A stretch of 27,871 bases of DNA from Gloeophyllum trabeum ATCC 11539 (Eukaryota > Basidiomycota > Agaricomycetes > Gloeophyllales > Gloeophyllaceae), in NCBI RefSeq assembly GCF_000344685.1, contig NW_006920434.1, positions 29,592 through 57,462 of the forward strand, read 5' to 3'. Every line of letters starts with the position of its first letter. Position 1 is the stretch's first letter. The notes beneath the pieces were generated by a model. It saw nothing but the letters and a program-made list of their open reading frames with translations. It ran no database searches and was not told where the DNA came from. The position numbers and the translations under genes are program-made. Below are positions 9,611 through 20,928 of the stretch, piece after piece.

Positions 9611-10248
9611 TTAACACAGGTACGCCGCGGGCACCACGCCCTCCGCCCCCGTCGCCGGGTCCAGCGCGTACCACCAGGACCTGCACCGGCCCCGCGGTCA
9701 GTCTTGATCCGCGCCCAGTACAGTATTGGACGAGCGGACTCACCCGTCGCGGTCGTCGAGGACGTGCACGAGCTGGTCCGCGCGCAGACGGAGCTCGTCG
9801 GGGCCGCTCCCGTCGAAGGAGTAGCGCGCGCGCGCGGGGCGGTATGGCCATTGTTCTTGGTGGCCGCGTACTGTACATTCGGAGTTGGTGCTCGAGTTGG
9901 ATGAGGAGGGTTGGAGTCGGCTGGGGATGGGTGTGCTGCTCTGGGGGCCGTTTGAGTGGGACGCGGGCTGGTTGTTCAGCCAGGCGTCGACCATGCTAGC
10001 AGGCGCGAGTGAGAGTGCTCGCAAATAAAAAAGTTCCAGGACATTGCGCACCTCATTCGCCTCTGCATAGTGGACAGGTCGTTGGACCTGGCCTCGCGGC
10101 GAGACGAAGCATCCCGGACCTTCCGTCTCAGAATGCCTGCGAGCAACTTCGCCCTCGCCAAAGCCATCCATTTGTCCACCGTACGCCTGGGCTTGTTCGA
10201 GTTACTAGCATGCGAGAGAGGTTGGTTTGGCGGCGCAGAGGGTTCCAT
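9611..10248 (-). CDS. Small SH3-domain protein
   Basis: Exons 10248-10052, 9995-9744 and 9680-9611 (introns 56 and 63 nt, donors GTGCGC and GTGAGT) give 172 residues. The start has a strong context (GCCATGG). The N-terminal third is basic and helical (KWMALARAKLLAGILRRKVR); residues about 80-110 are rich in Ser/Pro/Asn and probably disordered. Residues 118-172 are an SH3 domain: ARARYSF (ALYDY-like), GPDELRLRADQLVHVL, DGSWWYA (the WW that lines the peptide groove), and GVVPAAYL. The intron after DDRDG sits within the RT/n-Src part and joins correctly to SWWYA. SH3 domains bind proline-rich ligands. No enzymatic domain is present, so an adaptor role is likely; the partner is unknown. Confidence 0.8.
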
Positions 10249-12875
10249 GGCAGTAGGAGGGCCGCGAGTCACTCTCGCTCGATCGGTGTGGATGTTCAAC
10301 CCGACCAGGTTTGGCAGCGGGGAAGCCTTATGAGGGTGGGGTGTCGCGTGCGCGCCACGAGCCTCAGCCTATCGTGGGAACGTTGCAAACCTCTCGGCAA
10401 GTGCCCATCCAGTCATCGAGCTGTACTCTTCTCTCGAAGCCTTTCGCCCTCACCATCTAGTGTCTAGTCAAACTCTGGGGGCATTGGCTAGATGGGTTAC
10501 ACCCTACCCGGTAAGGCTGGGAGTCGCGGATACTGTACATATCAATAAGTATCCTCTCCTTGACTATCTACGTAACGTCGTCTTCTGTCCATCGGTCTTT
10601 TCCAGACTCCAGCTCAGAGATAAGATACAAGGGCGTTGCAGACGTTGCCACTCGAGATATCATTATTCATTAATGAGCAGTTCTTGCTCGGTTATTCCAC
10701 AATTGGTGGTCCATAAGTGGCACGAGATCCACCCACACCTGGGGTATTATGTGTCTCGACTCACAACTCGCGGTGTGCTCTGCCTATACTGTCAAACTAG
10801 GACCAGCAAAGTTGAGCTAATTGCCACGCTAGCTACGCTCTCTGCCACTACGGGGGTGCAATTCATGCGCACCGAACCTGCACTAGATCCGCCCGAGTCT
10901 GCTTAACGAGTAAATCGTTTGTCGCTTGTGCTCTGGCCGCGTCGGGACCTGTCGACTTCCTTGCGTTGGAAGCCAGAATTGTTCAGGTCGTAGGCCCGTG
11001 TTGAGGGCCACTTGGTTAATGCTCGATTGCTCCGTTCAGCCTGAGGACACGTTGAAGGCGGAGACATGTTCGGTGAAGGAATACGGATCCTTTATTTTCA
11101 CCAGCGTAAAGGGACGTCAGAATAGACGACATGCGTTCCAAGTCCCTCATAACCAACGGTCTCGCTCAGCATCGCTCCTGGAATACTGCGCTCTGCTGAT
11201 ATACAACAGGCACCATCGTCGAACCCGCACTCTACGACGGGATACCACTTCCCACGATCTATGTATCCGACTGCTCGCGCCCACAGGACTCCGCCTGTCC
11301 CTCTTACTATCATTGGGGGGGTTCTGTAAAAGTCAGATTTTTTACAGAACTCCGAAATCTCGAGAAGTATGCTACAGGGAGCTTAGCGGGTTGGTACGTA
11401 TATGCATTGTATACCATAATGATGGTCTGTGAAGTCAGAATTGCCTCAAGTTTGCCCCTTGTCGTATGGGAGGTTGAACACCGTCCAAAATGCCCACTGT
11501 AACAGGTCTGATGGCCGCTTGATGGGTAGATCTGCCAGCCTACACGGCCCCGGCATATATCGGCTTGCCTAGAGGAGGTGTTTCTTGTATGTGTAAACCT
11601 CCTGCGCCCACCTGATAATAGCTGCAGGCTTGTGAAGTGCTCGTATGGTAGATTTTACAGAACTCCAAGGGCCCAAAGGCGTGACAGATTACCCGCGCGT
11701 GACGTTTTTACATTACTCCCTGCAAGTGCCGTCTGTCTGCGGCATCTCTCTGTATTACTCTGTACATAGTGAATTGAGATCATTCTTTTTGCCGATGGTA
11801 CTTAGGAAGGTATACTATGATGCCTGAGTGAAATAACAGGGAATGATGAAGAAGGTAGCCCTTGGCCGGTCATATTGTCAAGTTTTTACAGAACCCCCCC
11901 AATGATAGTACGCCTGCCAGAGCGGGCGACGCTAACCAGCCCGAGTCTCACGCCCCCGCTCCGCGGAAGATGACCGTGTTCTCGATGTCGAGAGCACGCC
12001 TCTCTTTCTTCTTGGTGCGAGTGCGCCCCTCAGATTTTCGCCAGCTCCATTGACCACCACAGGCGCGCTGGTTGTATTTCAAGACAAATGGAATTATTGG
12101 TGCGTCACTGGTCGTGCACAGATGAATAGCGGGTGATACTAGTACGGTTCCTAGCTTGCATCTCTCTCACACCTTGAAGACCCCACTCAACTCCACGTAC
12201 AGATGCCGCTTGTCTTAGGAGAAGCAGGTATGGCCCATGAAGGATTCCTGTTCATGCTAGCAATCATCGCGTTTCTTGGGTGGGAAGTGCGCTTGACCTC
12301 GAAGTCGGCAATGTCCGTGCTGGACAAGAATGATGTGTAGGATACTGTCGGCGGAAGTTCTGTCAGAACGATACAGGTAAGTCCTTAAGATCCAGTTGAA
12401 CAGAACCAGGAATATCGACTTGCAAGTGCTCCCGTTCCATGTTTACGCTCAAGAAGTCCGTGGTTAATCTTGTCATCCTATGTAAAGCACAAGTTAGACA
12501 TAATTGTGTCTCCACAGATGTTATAATCATGTTGGAGCATTCTGTGATATTCAGCGTGTGAGTGTGCGCTATAAGCCCATGCACGTCCAAAGGCCTGAAG
12601 CCTTCTCCCGCCACATTGAATGCCGTGACAAGTACGGTCACATGACATCCACGTCTGTGACGAATCGCATCACAACGCCACTTCGCGGTTCACACGCTTC
12701 CTGCATTGTCCTTTGACCAAACAAGACCACAGCAATCTAGGTGAGAATCAACATCGATAGAACCACACGAGTCTGCCACACTAAACCATGACAAACAGCT
12801 CCTGTGGGTCCTCAAGCTCGAGCGATTTTTCAGACTCCGTACGTGTTTCTTCTCTTCCCCCAAACCACACCCCAC
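10249..12875. other. Intergenic region holding MITE 3
   Basis: It includes the upstream region of the SH3 gene (minus) and of the FunK1 gene (plus). ORFs at 10460-10906, 10926-11432 and 12363-12641 (minus) have no recognised motifs and uneven composition; I treat them as chance. Only the inverted-repeat element at 11307-11908 is supported. Confidence 0.4.
11305..11910. mobile_element. MITE 3, TA-flanked, 602 bp
   Basis: Bases 11307-11908 begin CTATCATTGGGGGGGTTC and continue TGTAAAA; the right end is the exact complement over about 25 bp. TA flanks both ends. The inner part of the terminal repeat (TTTTACAGAACTCC) recurs at about 11338 and 11652, forming a hairpin next to the left end. No transposase is visible. 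The near-perfect termini suggest a younger insertion than the two other elements. Confidence 0.78.
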
Positions 12876-15357
12876 ATGGCTGACTCTCCTCCACCCACTC
12901 CTTCTGACGTTCCATTGCCTCCTTCACTGGACACTTCTGACTGGGACCGGTCGACAACTCGGGAAAACACGCCTGCCTCGGACGTGCCACCTGATCCACC
13001 TACCACGCCGAAAATGGGCAAAATAAATTATAAAATCGCCAATACTACTCCTTACCATGCACAGACAAGCGTTTCCGGTGTGTCTAAATATGAGTCGGGG
13101 AAGAGGAAGGGAGAATTCTATACCTCCCTCTACGGTGCTGAGGCTGGCCAGCATCAGCAGGGCGCCTTCAGCATGGATAGCTTCTTGGAATTATGTTTCT
13201 CTGGCGTGATTACGGAAGATGTATTCTCCACTTTCAAGGACGACCAAGTGGAAGAGCTGCAGCGGCGGCTAGCCGCTGTGAACCCGGGGCCCGTCCACAA
13301 CAGGGAAAGACCGATGTATCCATTGATCGTATGTAATCGTCGCAATTTCCCCGTTCCAGAGTGTCGTGCTAATGATGAAACCTGTCGTTGGAAAGATTCC
13401 TGCCCTACAATATATCTTCACGATCTTTAAAGATCTCGCGGATCACGCCACCCTCCAGCCCTTGGTGGCCCACGACGTATCACGGGCATACCAGAAGGGC
13501 GACGATGACCTCCACTCTATTGCCCCCGACCTGGTTATAGACGTGGGCGATGAAAGGTCAGAGCCAGGGCAGTGGACACATGCACTGGGTCTTATTGAGG
13601 TGAAGGCGGACAAAGAGAAGGATCCAGCTTTCAATAACGTTATCCCGAAGCGCATGAACACTCAGCAAGTAGAAGCTTGGAGCCAGATCCAGGAATACGG
13701 TGCGGTCGCCTTTCAGGCTCGACCACGCTGCTACTTGCTTGGCATCGGCTTCTACGACGACATCGCCCGATTCTACCGATGGGATCACTCGGCAGTTATT
13801 TTCTCGACATCCTTCAATTACAAGGACGACTGCGCACCCCTCCTGCGATTTCTCTACGGTTTTGTGTTTTTTGGAAACAACAACAACATGGGTGTTGATG
13901 CCACAATCACTCGTCCCCTGCCCAACAATCAGGGGTTGTCCTTGGCCCTTCTAGAACGGATATATCGCAAGGCTCGAGAGGAGAAAGTCATCGCTCGTGC
14001 GCACAAGGTTGACCAAAATGCTCTATTATCTCAGAGCCTGACTATGGTAGTTCCCCCAAGCCTAGACCATGCGAAGCAGGAGAATTATGTTACTTTGAGT
14101 AGCCCGCTCTTCTCCTCACGATCTCTCTTCGGCCGCGGCACGAAGACCTGGTTGGCTGTGCCAGCGACATTGATAGACTCGGCCTGCCCATCCGGCGAAG
14201 AGCTTGAGCACGCAGTAGTAATCAAGGACTACTGGCGAGAGGTTGATCGGCTCACCGAGAAGGAGATTTACGACCGGATCCACGCGGGAGGCCATGTTGT
14301 CGGTGTAGCCCGCTGCCGAACGGGGTTTGACGTGGACTCAGTGGATGATACCACCACACAGCAGATACACAACACTTGCGTGTCGAGAGTCAATGCATTG
14401 CTTCCCGAGGCCAAATTTTGCGAGCATAAACATTATCGATGCATTCTGGAGTCGGTCGGTATCCCACTGACTCGATTTCGTTCAACTCGTCAACTCCTCG
14501 AGGCCGTGAGGGACGTCGTGAAAGGTGAGGTACTAACATTCCTGCATGTTCAGCTCTGTGCTCATCTATGATACTAGCTCTCCGTGACTTGGCGAAGAAG
14601 GGTATCCTACATCGCGATATAAGTGTCCACAATATCATGATTAGCGCTCTGCCGGAAAGGGAGCACGGCGCTGTAGGATTTCTTATTGATCCTGAGTATG
14701 CCCCCTAGATGACGACACGAGTACATCCAGTCTTCGCCGGATAACGGTAAGTTCCACTTCACCCCTACAACATCACGTCATTAAATATTGCACCAGGGAA
14801 CCATTCAATTCATATCTCTGAAACTCCTGACGGCCAAGAAGTCGATTGTTCACGAAGATTGGCATGACCTCGAATCCGTTTTCTGGGTTCTCCTCTTCAC
14901 TGTCGTGCGGCATGTTAGGACGAACCTGATAAAGGAGGATATTCACGATATTTTCGACGGCACCAAGGGCAATGGCAGGTCCGCATGGATTCTGGGGATG
15001 TCATGGGATACTGTGGAAGTAGAAAACCATCCTCCCCTTACCCGTTGCGTCCACGAGCTTGCTAGACTGGTTGCTAGCCACTATGGTCTCATTACGGCAA
15101 ACCTTCTTACCCATGACGCCGTTTTGAAAGCTTTAGATGACGCACTCGTCGCTCAAGACTGGCCGAAGAAGGACCCCAAGGCACTGGAGTTCCAGCGGAC
15201 GTTTGACGAGACCACGCAGATGAATCGGTTCACGGGAGTCCAGGTTGCATCCACGATGCGCTCCTCGCAGGCCAGCGGCCTGTCAGGGCCGAGCATACAT
15301 CAGATGTCTCAGCAGAGTGGTTCCCGTAAACGCAAGGCTGACACTGAAAAGGAGTAA
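12876..15357 (+). CDS. FunK1-family protein kinase (fungus-specific kinase-like), activation segment disturbed
   Basis: Start ATG 12876 (context CCCACATGG). Exons 12876-13328, 13396-14524, 14578-about 14746 and 14797-15357; introns 67, 53 and 50 nt (the first with branch-like GTGCTAATG). The N terminus is Pro/Ser-rich. The kinase core has HRDISVHNIM (residues about 539-548: catalytic Asp and Asn), FLIDPE in place of DFG, and GTIQFISLKLL followed by HEDWHDLESVFWVL, all hallmarks of FunK1 (PF17667). The C terminus ends in a basic KRKADTEKE-type segment, a possible nuclear signal. Oddity: in the direct frame a TAG at 14706-14708 follows EYAP. Either a C is missing from the run 14701-14705, or 14696-14730 is a 35-nt intron, which gives a clean 758-residue protein. 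Substrate unknown; the family is greatly expanded in mushrooms. Confidence 0.82.
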
Positions 15358-15462
15358 GATGCGGTTCAGCCTTCGTCGACCGGCAGTAAGCGGGTCAGGA
15401 GTGCGTCAGGAGTGTAAAGGTTGTGTCGAGCGGATTCGATGTCGGAGTCACATTCCTGAAGC

Positions 15463-15567
15463 GAGCGTCTAGATATTCGCGAGCTCCTTGGATGGCACTT
15501 TGATGGTGTACGACGGTCGACGGCCTATTTCTGGTAGTGAGCGTCTGGATATTCGCGAGCTACTTGG
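15463..15567. repeat. Direct repeat of 29 bp, two copies 76 bp apart
   Basis: GAGCGTCTAGATATTCGCG at 15463 continues to 15491, and recurs with two changes at 15539-15567. It lies about 100 nt after the kinase stop codon, probably in the 3' UTR. Confidence 0.6.
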
Positions 15568-17789
15568 GTAGCTGTTCAAGGCTGAAGTGTTGTTCTCATA
15601 TATACATTTTTTCTATCTACTGCATTGTCCTGTGCACCGCTGTATCCATCTCACTGCAACTACTTCTATAATACGTTCCGTAGACTTGCACTCGGATCAG
15701 GGAGGGCGACATCCCGTATGAGTTGCCCGATTACTATCAGCAACAAGGTAGCCCTCTCTCGGCCATGTTCTCTCTCTTTCCGTCTTCACGATGGTCCCCT
15801 GGAATTCCTCTCTATAAGCAACGGCAATATCTTAGTGCGCCGTATGGCTCAGGCTCCCCTTCATCATCGTGCGCATCCAGATCGCTCTGATACTTCAGGA
15901 CGAGTAACCTGGAAAGCCCGCCAACAAAGTCATTTGAACATCGCTTGCTTGTTGTCGCTGTGACGGGGTACATTAGGTGTATACCAAGTCACTTAATGAG
16001 GTCTCTATATCTAACCTTGATTTTACAAAGATCAGGCAGATGCTGGCCAGCTTCAATCCATATCCAATCGCATATATCCCTATATCACTCGATATAAATA
16101 AAAGATTTGTGTTTCGCGGACGATTGGTTCGAGGGTCACACCCTGGAGAGATCATCGCCGCGAGATGTCAAGGAAATGAAGTGTGGTTGTCAGTATTCCG
16201 CATAATCGTATTTTGAGGTGACACACTGTAACTACAGAGCAGGAGTCAATCGGGTCCGCATTTCCTGTGCGGAGACCAGGTGAGTAAGTCACCGAATATG
16301 CAAACACGCTCTCACTAGAAGTCGTAGCGACATTTCACAGAAGGATACTCTTCTACTCTTCACGGCTTCTCCTACTTACACAATTATGACGCGCTGTTCA
16401 GCGCCGAGTTGGCCCGCAGTGCAAAACCCCATACACCATGCGGGGGCATACACAACGCTGCAAGCGTATGCGATGAGAAGTTCGGTACTTATCCTCCAGG
16501 CTCCACTTCTCAACCAGTCGCCTGGAGATACAAGCCACGATGAGAGGCCTCTTCTTACGGCTCGGAATTCGATACAGAACGAATCGCGAGAGCATAGCGG
16601 GCCCTCTGATCCCTCGTACACGTACCCTTATTTTCATCGATAAGACGAGGCGGATGAAGAAACCTTTGACCGGATCATGGGGGAGAGTGATACGTACGTG
16701 TGAGCGATCTCGATTATCTGTCACGACCTCCCATCTCCCTTTCGCCAGACGTCCCTATACCGCGGATGTCAAGAAAACCAGAGATCAATGTCCGCAAAAA
16801 TGGTAGTAGAAAATAGATGTCACCCAGAGAGGTCAATATCGAGTTACCAGCTCATTCTCGCAGGCAGAAAACGGGGACTCAACAACAGTTGGAGCTAAGG
16901 AGCAACTTCACGGATAGAGTTCAATTCGCCCAGGGGAGGAGCCAGGAATTAGCGATGGGAAGCTCGTCTTTTAGCCTGTCCCTCCTGTTCCAGCTCCCAG
17001 CAGCACCCAGCTCGAGACCTGACCTAGAGCAGACGGTCAGGGAGATGCGTCACTGACTTATCCGCGATCCAGCCCCATCCCATCTCATCTCCGCACCTTC
17101 GTTTCTTGCGGAATCCACCTTGACTAGACTCCTCTCACTGAGAGTTCCCAGCAAGTGCGGGGTACAGCCCTATGAAAGGAGTGATGTCGGGATACCGATC
17201 GGGAGTGCTTCCCTTCAGCTTTTCCTCGGGCTGCATGCCTCAGAAGTCGCTTTCGCTATCGGATCGTAATATGCTTCCCAATACCAGTGGAGTCTTATAT
17301 TTCTCAAGAATGCTGGCTGGGACGCTTGCCATCTAGGAGATTTCCACGAATGCCAGACGAACCTGCTCAGTCCGAACGAGAGCGGAGAATCCCGGCGCAC
17401 CGGGCGCTCCTAACCTCACGCCGCGCGCCCAAGTTCTTGTCCCGCCAGTCTCGAGGGTACTCATTGCTTTGCATGCATCAGTTTTGCTGTCGCCGATGGA
17501 GCTAGTCTTGTAGAAGGGACGAGGATCAATGATTGGACTGTGGCAGGGACTTCTTGATTCCGATCACGACACTTCGTCAGGTCAGCGAGCCGCCTTTCCC
17601 CAGCATTCTTCAAGCGCCCCCTCTTCAGATTGATGTGATCGTCCTGGAACTACTCTACTGGCACAGATTCATCTTCGTTCGCCTTTTAAAGCTCTGTGGC
17701 ACGCCGAAAGTTCTCACCCTGGGCCGGTAATATTGAGACGGTCGGAGATGGATGGCCGTTCTTGCGTTCTATTTCTATGCAATGGGTAC
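15568..17789. other. Gene-free stretch
   Basis: ORFs up to 112 codons (15625-15963) are present on both strands, but none shows a family motif, a plausible splice structure or sustained coding composition. No RNA gene or inverted-repeat element was found. It may hold decayed sequence that can no longer be recognised by eye. Confidence 0.35.
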
Positions 17790-18096
17790 GGCCGGAGGGT
17801 CCCTCGGTGGAGGTTAGCGCATGATCAGCGCTCACTTCGTACGAGGCTTGCAAGCGCTAACTAATGACGGTGCAGCGAGACCAAGCGGAAGCGGGGAGAG
17901 GATGAAGAGGTGGACCCGGATAACGAGTATGGGCTGTTTGCGTCGGGGCGTACGAGGCGGACGACGAGGAGGCGGATATGATTTACGACTCGGTGGACCG
18001 GAACATGGACACGCGGCGGCGGGCTCGGAGGTACGTCCCATCCCATTCACCTTCCTCACTCGCATCTCACTGCTATATAACCCGGCTGACGAATAA
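17790..18096 (+). pseudogene. PRP6: PRP6 (U4/U6.U5 snRNP protein) fragment, middle part of the 5' region
   Basis: A short block reading RPEGPSVE ends at a GTTAGC donor (17813). After a 63-nt intron with branch-like CTAACTAATGAC, the exon 17876-18030 reads KRGEDEEVDPDNEYGLFASG, then after a one-base shift YEADDEEADMIYDSVDRNMD and TRRRARR before a GTACGT donor. DPDNEYGLFA and DDEEAD-IY are characteristic of PRP1/PRP6 N-terminal domains. The next expected coding piece (REAREQEE) is not downstream but on the opposite strand at 18237. The copy is therefore rearranged and frameshifted, not a working gene. PRP6 bridges snRNPs in the spliceosome. Confidence 0.75.
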
Positions 18097-18410
18097 GATT
18101 GCCCACCACCGGGATGCTCTCCCCCTCCTCATCAGTCACGGCCGACAGCCCGCGCTTGAGGTCGGTGAGCTGCTGCTGCTGCTTCGGGCGCTCCGCGCGG
18201 GCTTTCGCGAGTTCTTCCTGTTCGCGGGCTTCTCTGAGCGCAGGACCGATGTCCGAGCGAGTCGTGAAGCGCGACGCACTGCAAGCACCCGTCAGCCCGC
18301 CCCGACCCGCATGGATGCTCGTACTCACCCTCGCCCAAGACCGGCAACATACGACGCCGGCGCAGGCATAGGCAAAACGCCAGTTTGTTCGTTTTGTTAT
18401 TTGCCGCCAT
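18097..18410 (-). pseudogene. PRP6: PRP6 fragment, N terminus joined to a downstream exon
   Basis: ATG at 18410 gives NNKTNKLAF, then one base off [15 protein letters not shown], an intron 18328-18279 (50 nt, GTGAGT...TTGCAG), then [13 protein letters not shown]. All three are PRP6 N-terminal hallmarks. Directly after IGPA (about 18240) comes CTCAG, which looks like an old intron end, and then [18 protein letters not shown] and [15 protein letters not shown] up to SIPVVGNL near 18098. The segment that should lie between IGPA and REAREQ is the plus-strand piece at 17790-18096. The rest of PRP6 (tetratricopeptide-like HAT repeats) is absent. Confidence 0.78.
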
Positions 18411-18519
18411 GGTCGTCAGAATCCTCGGCTAGGGCAATAGCTAAGTATTAGAGGTGGCAGGGATGTTAAGGAACGACCGAAGGAGGCGTGCAGGTCGCAG
18501 TCGATGGCAAAGTAAGTAC

Positions 18520-18541
18520 TTTGGGTCAAGCTTGACCCAAA
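18520..18541. repeat. Perfect 22-bp palindrome
   Basis: Core GGGTCAAGCTTGACCC with three further T/A pairs on each side. It lies between the 5' end of the PRP6 fragment and the 3' end of the monooxygenase. It could be a dimeric protein site or a chance hairpin. Confidence 0.6.
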
Positions 18542-18684
18542 CAGGGACGCGCGAGTGTGGCTGTGCATGCGACACCTCGCAAATTTGATCAGCGTACACA
18601 AAACGCAGCGGAAATCAGCAGAGGTTATTTCCAAGGCACTGGTGCATTCGCAGCTACAAGTGCGTAGTTGAAGCGATACCATTC

Positions 18685-20450
18685 CTACCCCACAAAATCC
18701 AGATAAAAATACATCAATCTAGCCATCCTACCCCACCCTATCTGCCCGTAGATAATGCACCCAACCAACCAAGCCCTCCCACTCACACCACCGGCACCTC
18801 CGGCAGCCGATACCCCCCCTCCCGAGTCCCTCTCCGCATCTCCGTACACCTCATACGCGTGCTTCTCCAAATCATGCCCCAGCCACTCCGGGGACGGCAT
18901 CTCGACCTCCGCGCCCTTCGCCTCCGGCTTGGCTTTATGCCATATGTCGCGCACCTGCTCGCTGAAGCGCTGTGCGCACGCGCGGGTACCTGGAATACAA
19001 CACAAGGCATGAGTGAGTTGAAGGAGAAGGAAGGAGGACGGACCGGATCTTCTCCCATGCTTGGATGGCGAGGCGGACGTTGTCCTTGCCCGAGAGCTGC
19101 AGCGCTACCGCGAGCGTGACCCCGTCCTCGACTGCCTGTGACGCGCCCTGCGCGCTCATCCTACAGACAAGCCCCCTCATCGGCCACCCTAGCCACAACC
19201 GCACCTCAACATGGTTACGGCAAGAACGGGTGCGCCGCGTCCCCGATTAGCAGGATCCGCCCGCCGCGGCTGATCCACGTCGGCAGCGGGTCGCGGTACA
19301 CGATCTTCCAGTCGACACAGCTCGGCGCCTTCGACTGGATCTCCGCGCAGCGCGGGTCGTAGCCCTCGACGACCTTCAGCACGTCCTCCATCATGCCCGG
19401 GAAGGACCAGGATTCCTCAGTGTCCGCTTCGTCTCTGCGGTGATGTGAGTAAGGAGTGTGTCCGGGGGACGGTGGATGGAGGAGGGAAAGTACTTGTGTG
19501 TGATCACCCAGGACATGAAGCGCCCGCCGCGCGCGGTGGAGGTGAGCATGTGCACGTCGGGACCTGCGAGTGCGGGCAAGGGTTGATAAAATGTGAGTAG
19601 ATGGTAAGACGGAGGACTCACCGATCCACCCGTAGAACGCGTCCCCGTTCTTGCACATGAAGTCGGTGAGAGGGTCCCTGTCGACGCCCTGCTCGTACGC
19701 GTCGAACCACGCCCTGTACACAGCGTAGCCCAACGACTTCGGCTTATCATCGTACCCCTAGAGCATATCACCTTTTTCAGACTGGGGTCTCGGCATGCGA
19801 ATTGGAAGATAGCTCACCAAAACCAGCGTCCGCGCCTTACTCCTCTCACCATCCGCGCCGACCACCACATCCGCCTCGATCCGCTCCCCGTTCGAGCCCA
19901 CCCACGCGCGGCCCTCGTCCTCGTCGTACTTCGTCACGTCCTGCCCCAAGCGAATTTCGACGCCGAGCGACTTGGTGTAGTTGAACAGCACCTCGTGCAG
20001 CACGTCGCGGTGCCCGCTGTAGTTGTGCGCGCCGTAGCGCATCTCGCTGAAGTGCTGGACCGTGAGGATCTCGCCCTTGGAGTTGTGGATCGTGAGCTCG
20101 GAGAGGTGGTTGCAGATGGGCCAGATCCTGGGCCGTGCGTAGGCATCGGGCAAAGGAGCAAGTATAGCCACAGCACTCACTGGTCGTGTAAACCCTAATG
20201 CTCGAAGATGCGCCCGACATTGGAACCAAAGCTGATGATATCACCTAAAGTAGAGAATGTGTTCGTTCAGCTACCTATGCAGAGCCCCGCTAGACTCACC
20301 GAGCGACTTGAGCGCCTTGAACTTCTCCAGCACGAGCACCTCGTGTCCCTTCCGCACACACTCAATCGCGCACGCCAGCCCCGCAAACCCCGCGCTGACG
20401 ATCACCACCTTGATCCCGGTCGAGCTCCCTGCGTGTAGTTCGGGTGGACC
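18685..20450 (-). pseudogene. FAD-dependent monooxygenase, salicylate-hydroxylase-like, probably inactivated
   Basis: Recognisable exons on the minus strand: about 20430-20300, 20244-20181, 20127-19818, 19757-19622, 19563-19494, 19434-19219, 19160-19044, 18989-18685, with introns of 53-60 nt and consistent phases. Motifs of PF01494 flavin monooxygenases: dinucleotide fold GIKVVIVSAGFAGLACAIEC, the DG motif VVVGADGERSKAR, and the FAD ribityl motif GRILLIGDAAHPFLP followed by SAQGASQAVEDG. Lesions: TAG at 20195-20197 where a Trp is usual (FEH-stop-GLHDQ); a frame change in the GC-rich run near 18975; the first Gly of GxGxxG replaced by Ser; no clean start codon (an ATG near 20480 is followed by TGA). 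Intact relatives hydroxylate aromatic acids with NAD(P)H. Local sequencing error could explain single lesions but hardly all of them. Confidence 0.75.
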
Positions 20451-20928
20451 ATGGCGAGCACTAACCTGCCCTTCAACCCATATCGGATGGGACTTTATAG
20501 CAGCAAACGGGTGATGTGTACAGCCCTAGCATGAGAAGAAGGGACAAGAAAAGCTGAGGAGTGCGAGCGTTGCTGGGTGGGGGTCATGGGAGTGCACAGG
20601 CTGGAGACGCAATTGGCTAAGGGCGCACCACATGAGCATGTCTGCTGCCGTACCTCGGATTATTTGTCATCTATCGCACTTATCAGCGACAATGCCCTTT
20701 CGAATTCGTGCTGTTGTATCGTCCAGGGCAGAAGAAATACAAGTCTAATATCGCTATAATGCCCCATTTTCGTGGAGTCGATAGACGATCGACGAGCTAA
20801 CTCGGACGGGCCGATGTGACCGCACCGGATATCAACGCATCTTTTGATTGCTCCTTTGAATTACCGGACTCTTCACAATATTCAGCCTCCCAAGACGCGT
20901 CCACGCTTTCTTTCTTTCACCTCGCACC

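Noticed and set aside
10460..10906. 148-codon ORF with two CxxC pairs
   Set aside because: The Cys pairs do not fit a known zinc-finger spacing. A few ORFs of this length are expected by chance in a window of this size.
11098..11313. Minus-strand ORF that could continue across MITE 3
   Set aside because: Removing the MITE extends the frame by only a few codons before a stop, and no family was recognised.
12363..12641. 92-codon minus-strand ORF upstream of the kinase
   Set aside because: No motif, no convincing splice partner and ordinary length for chance.
16100..16140. B-box-like GGTTCGAGGGTCACACC
   Set aside because: No acceptor, D or anticodon arm can be formed around it, so it is not a tRNA gene.
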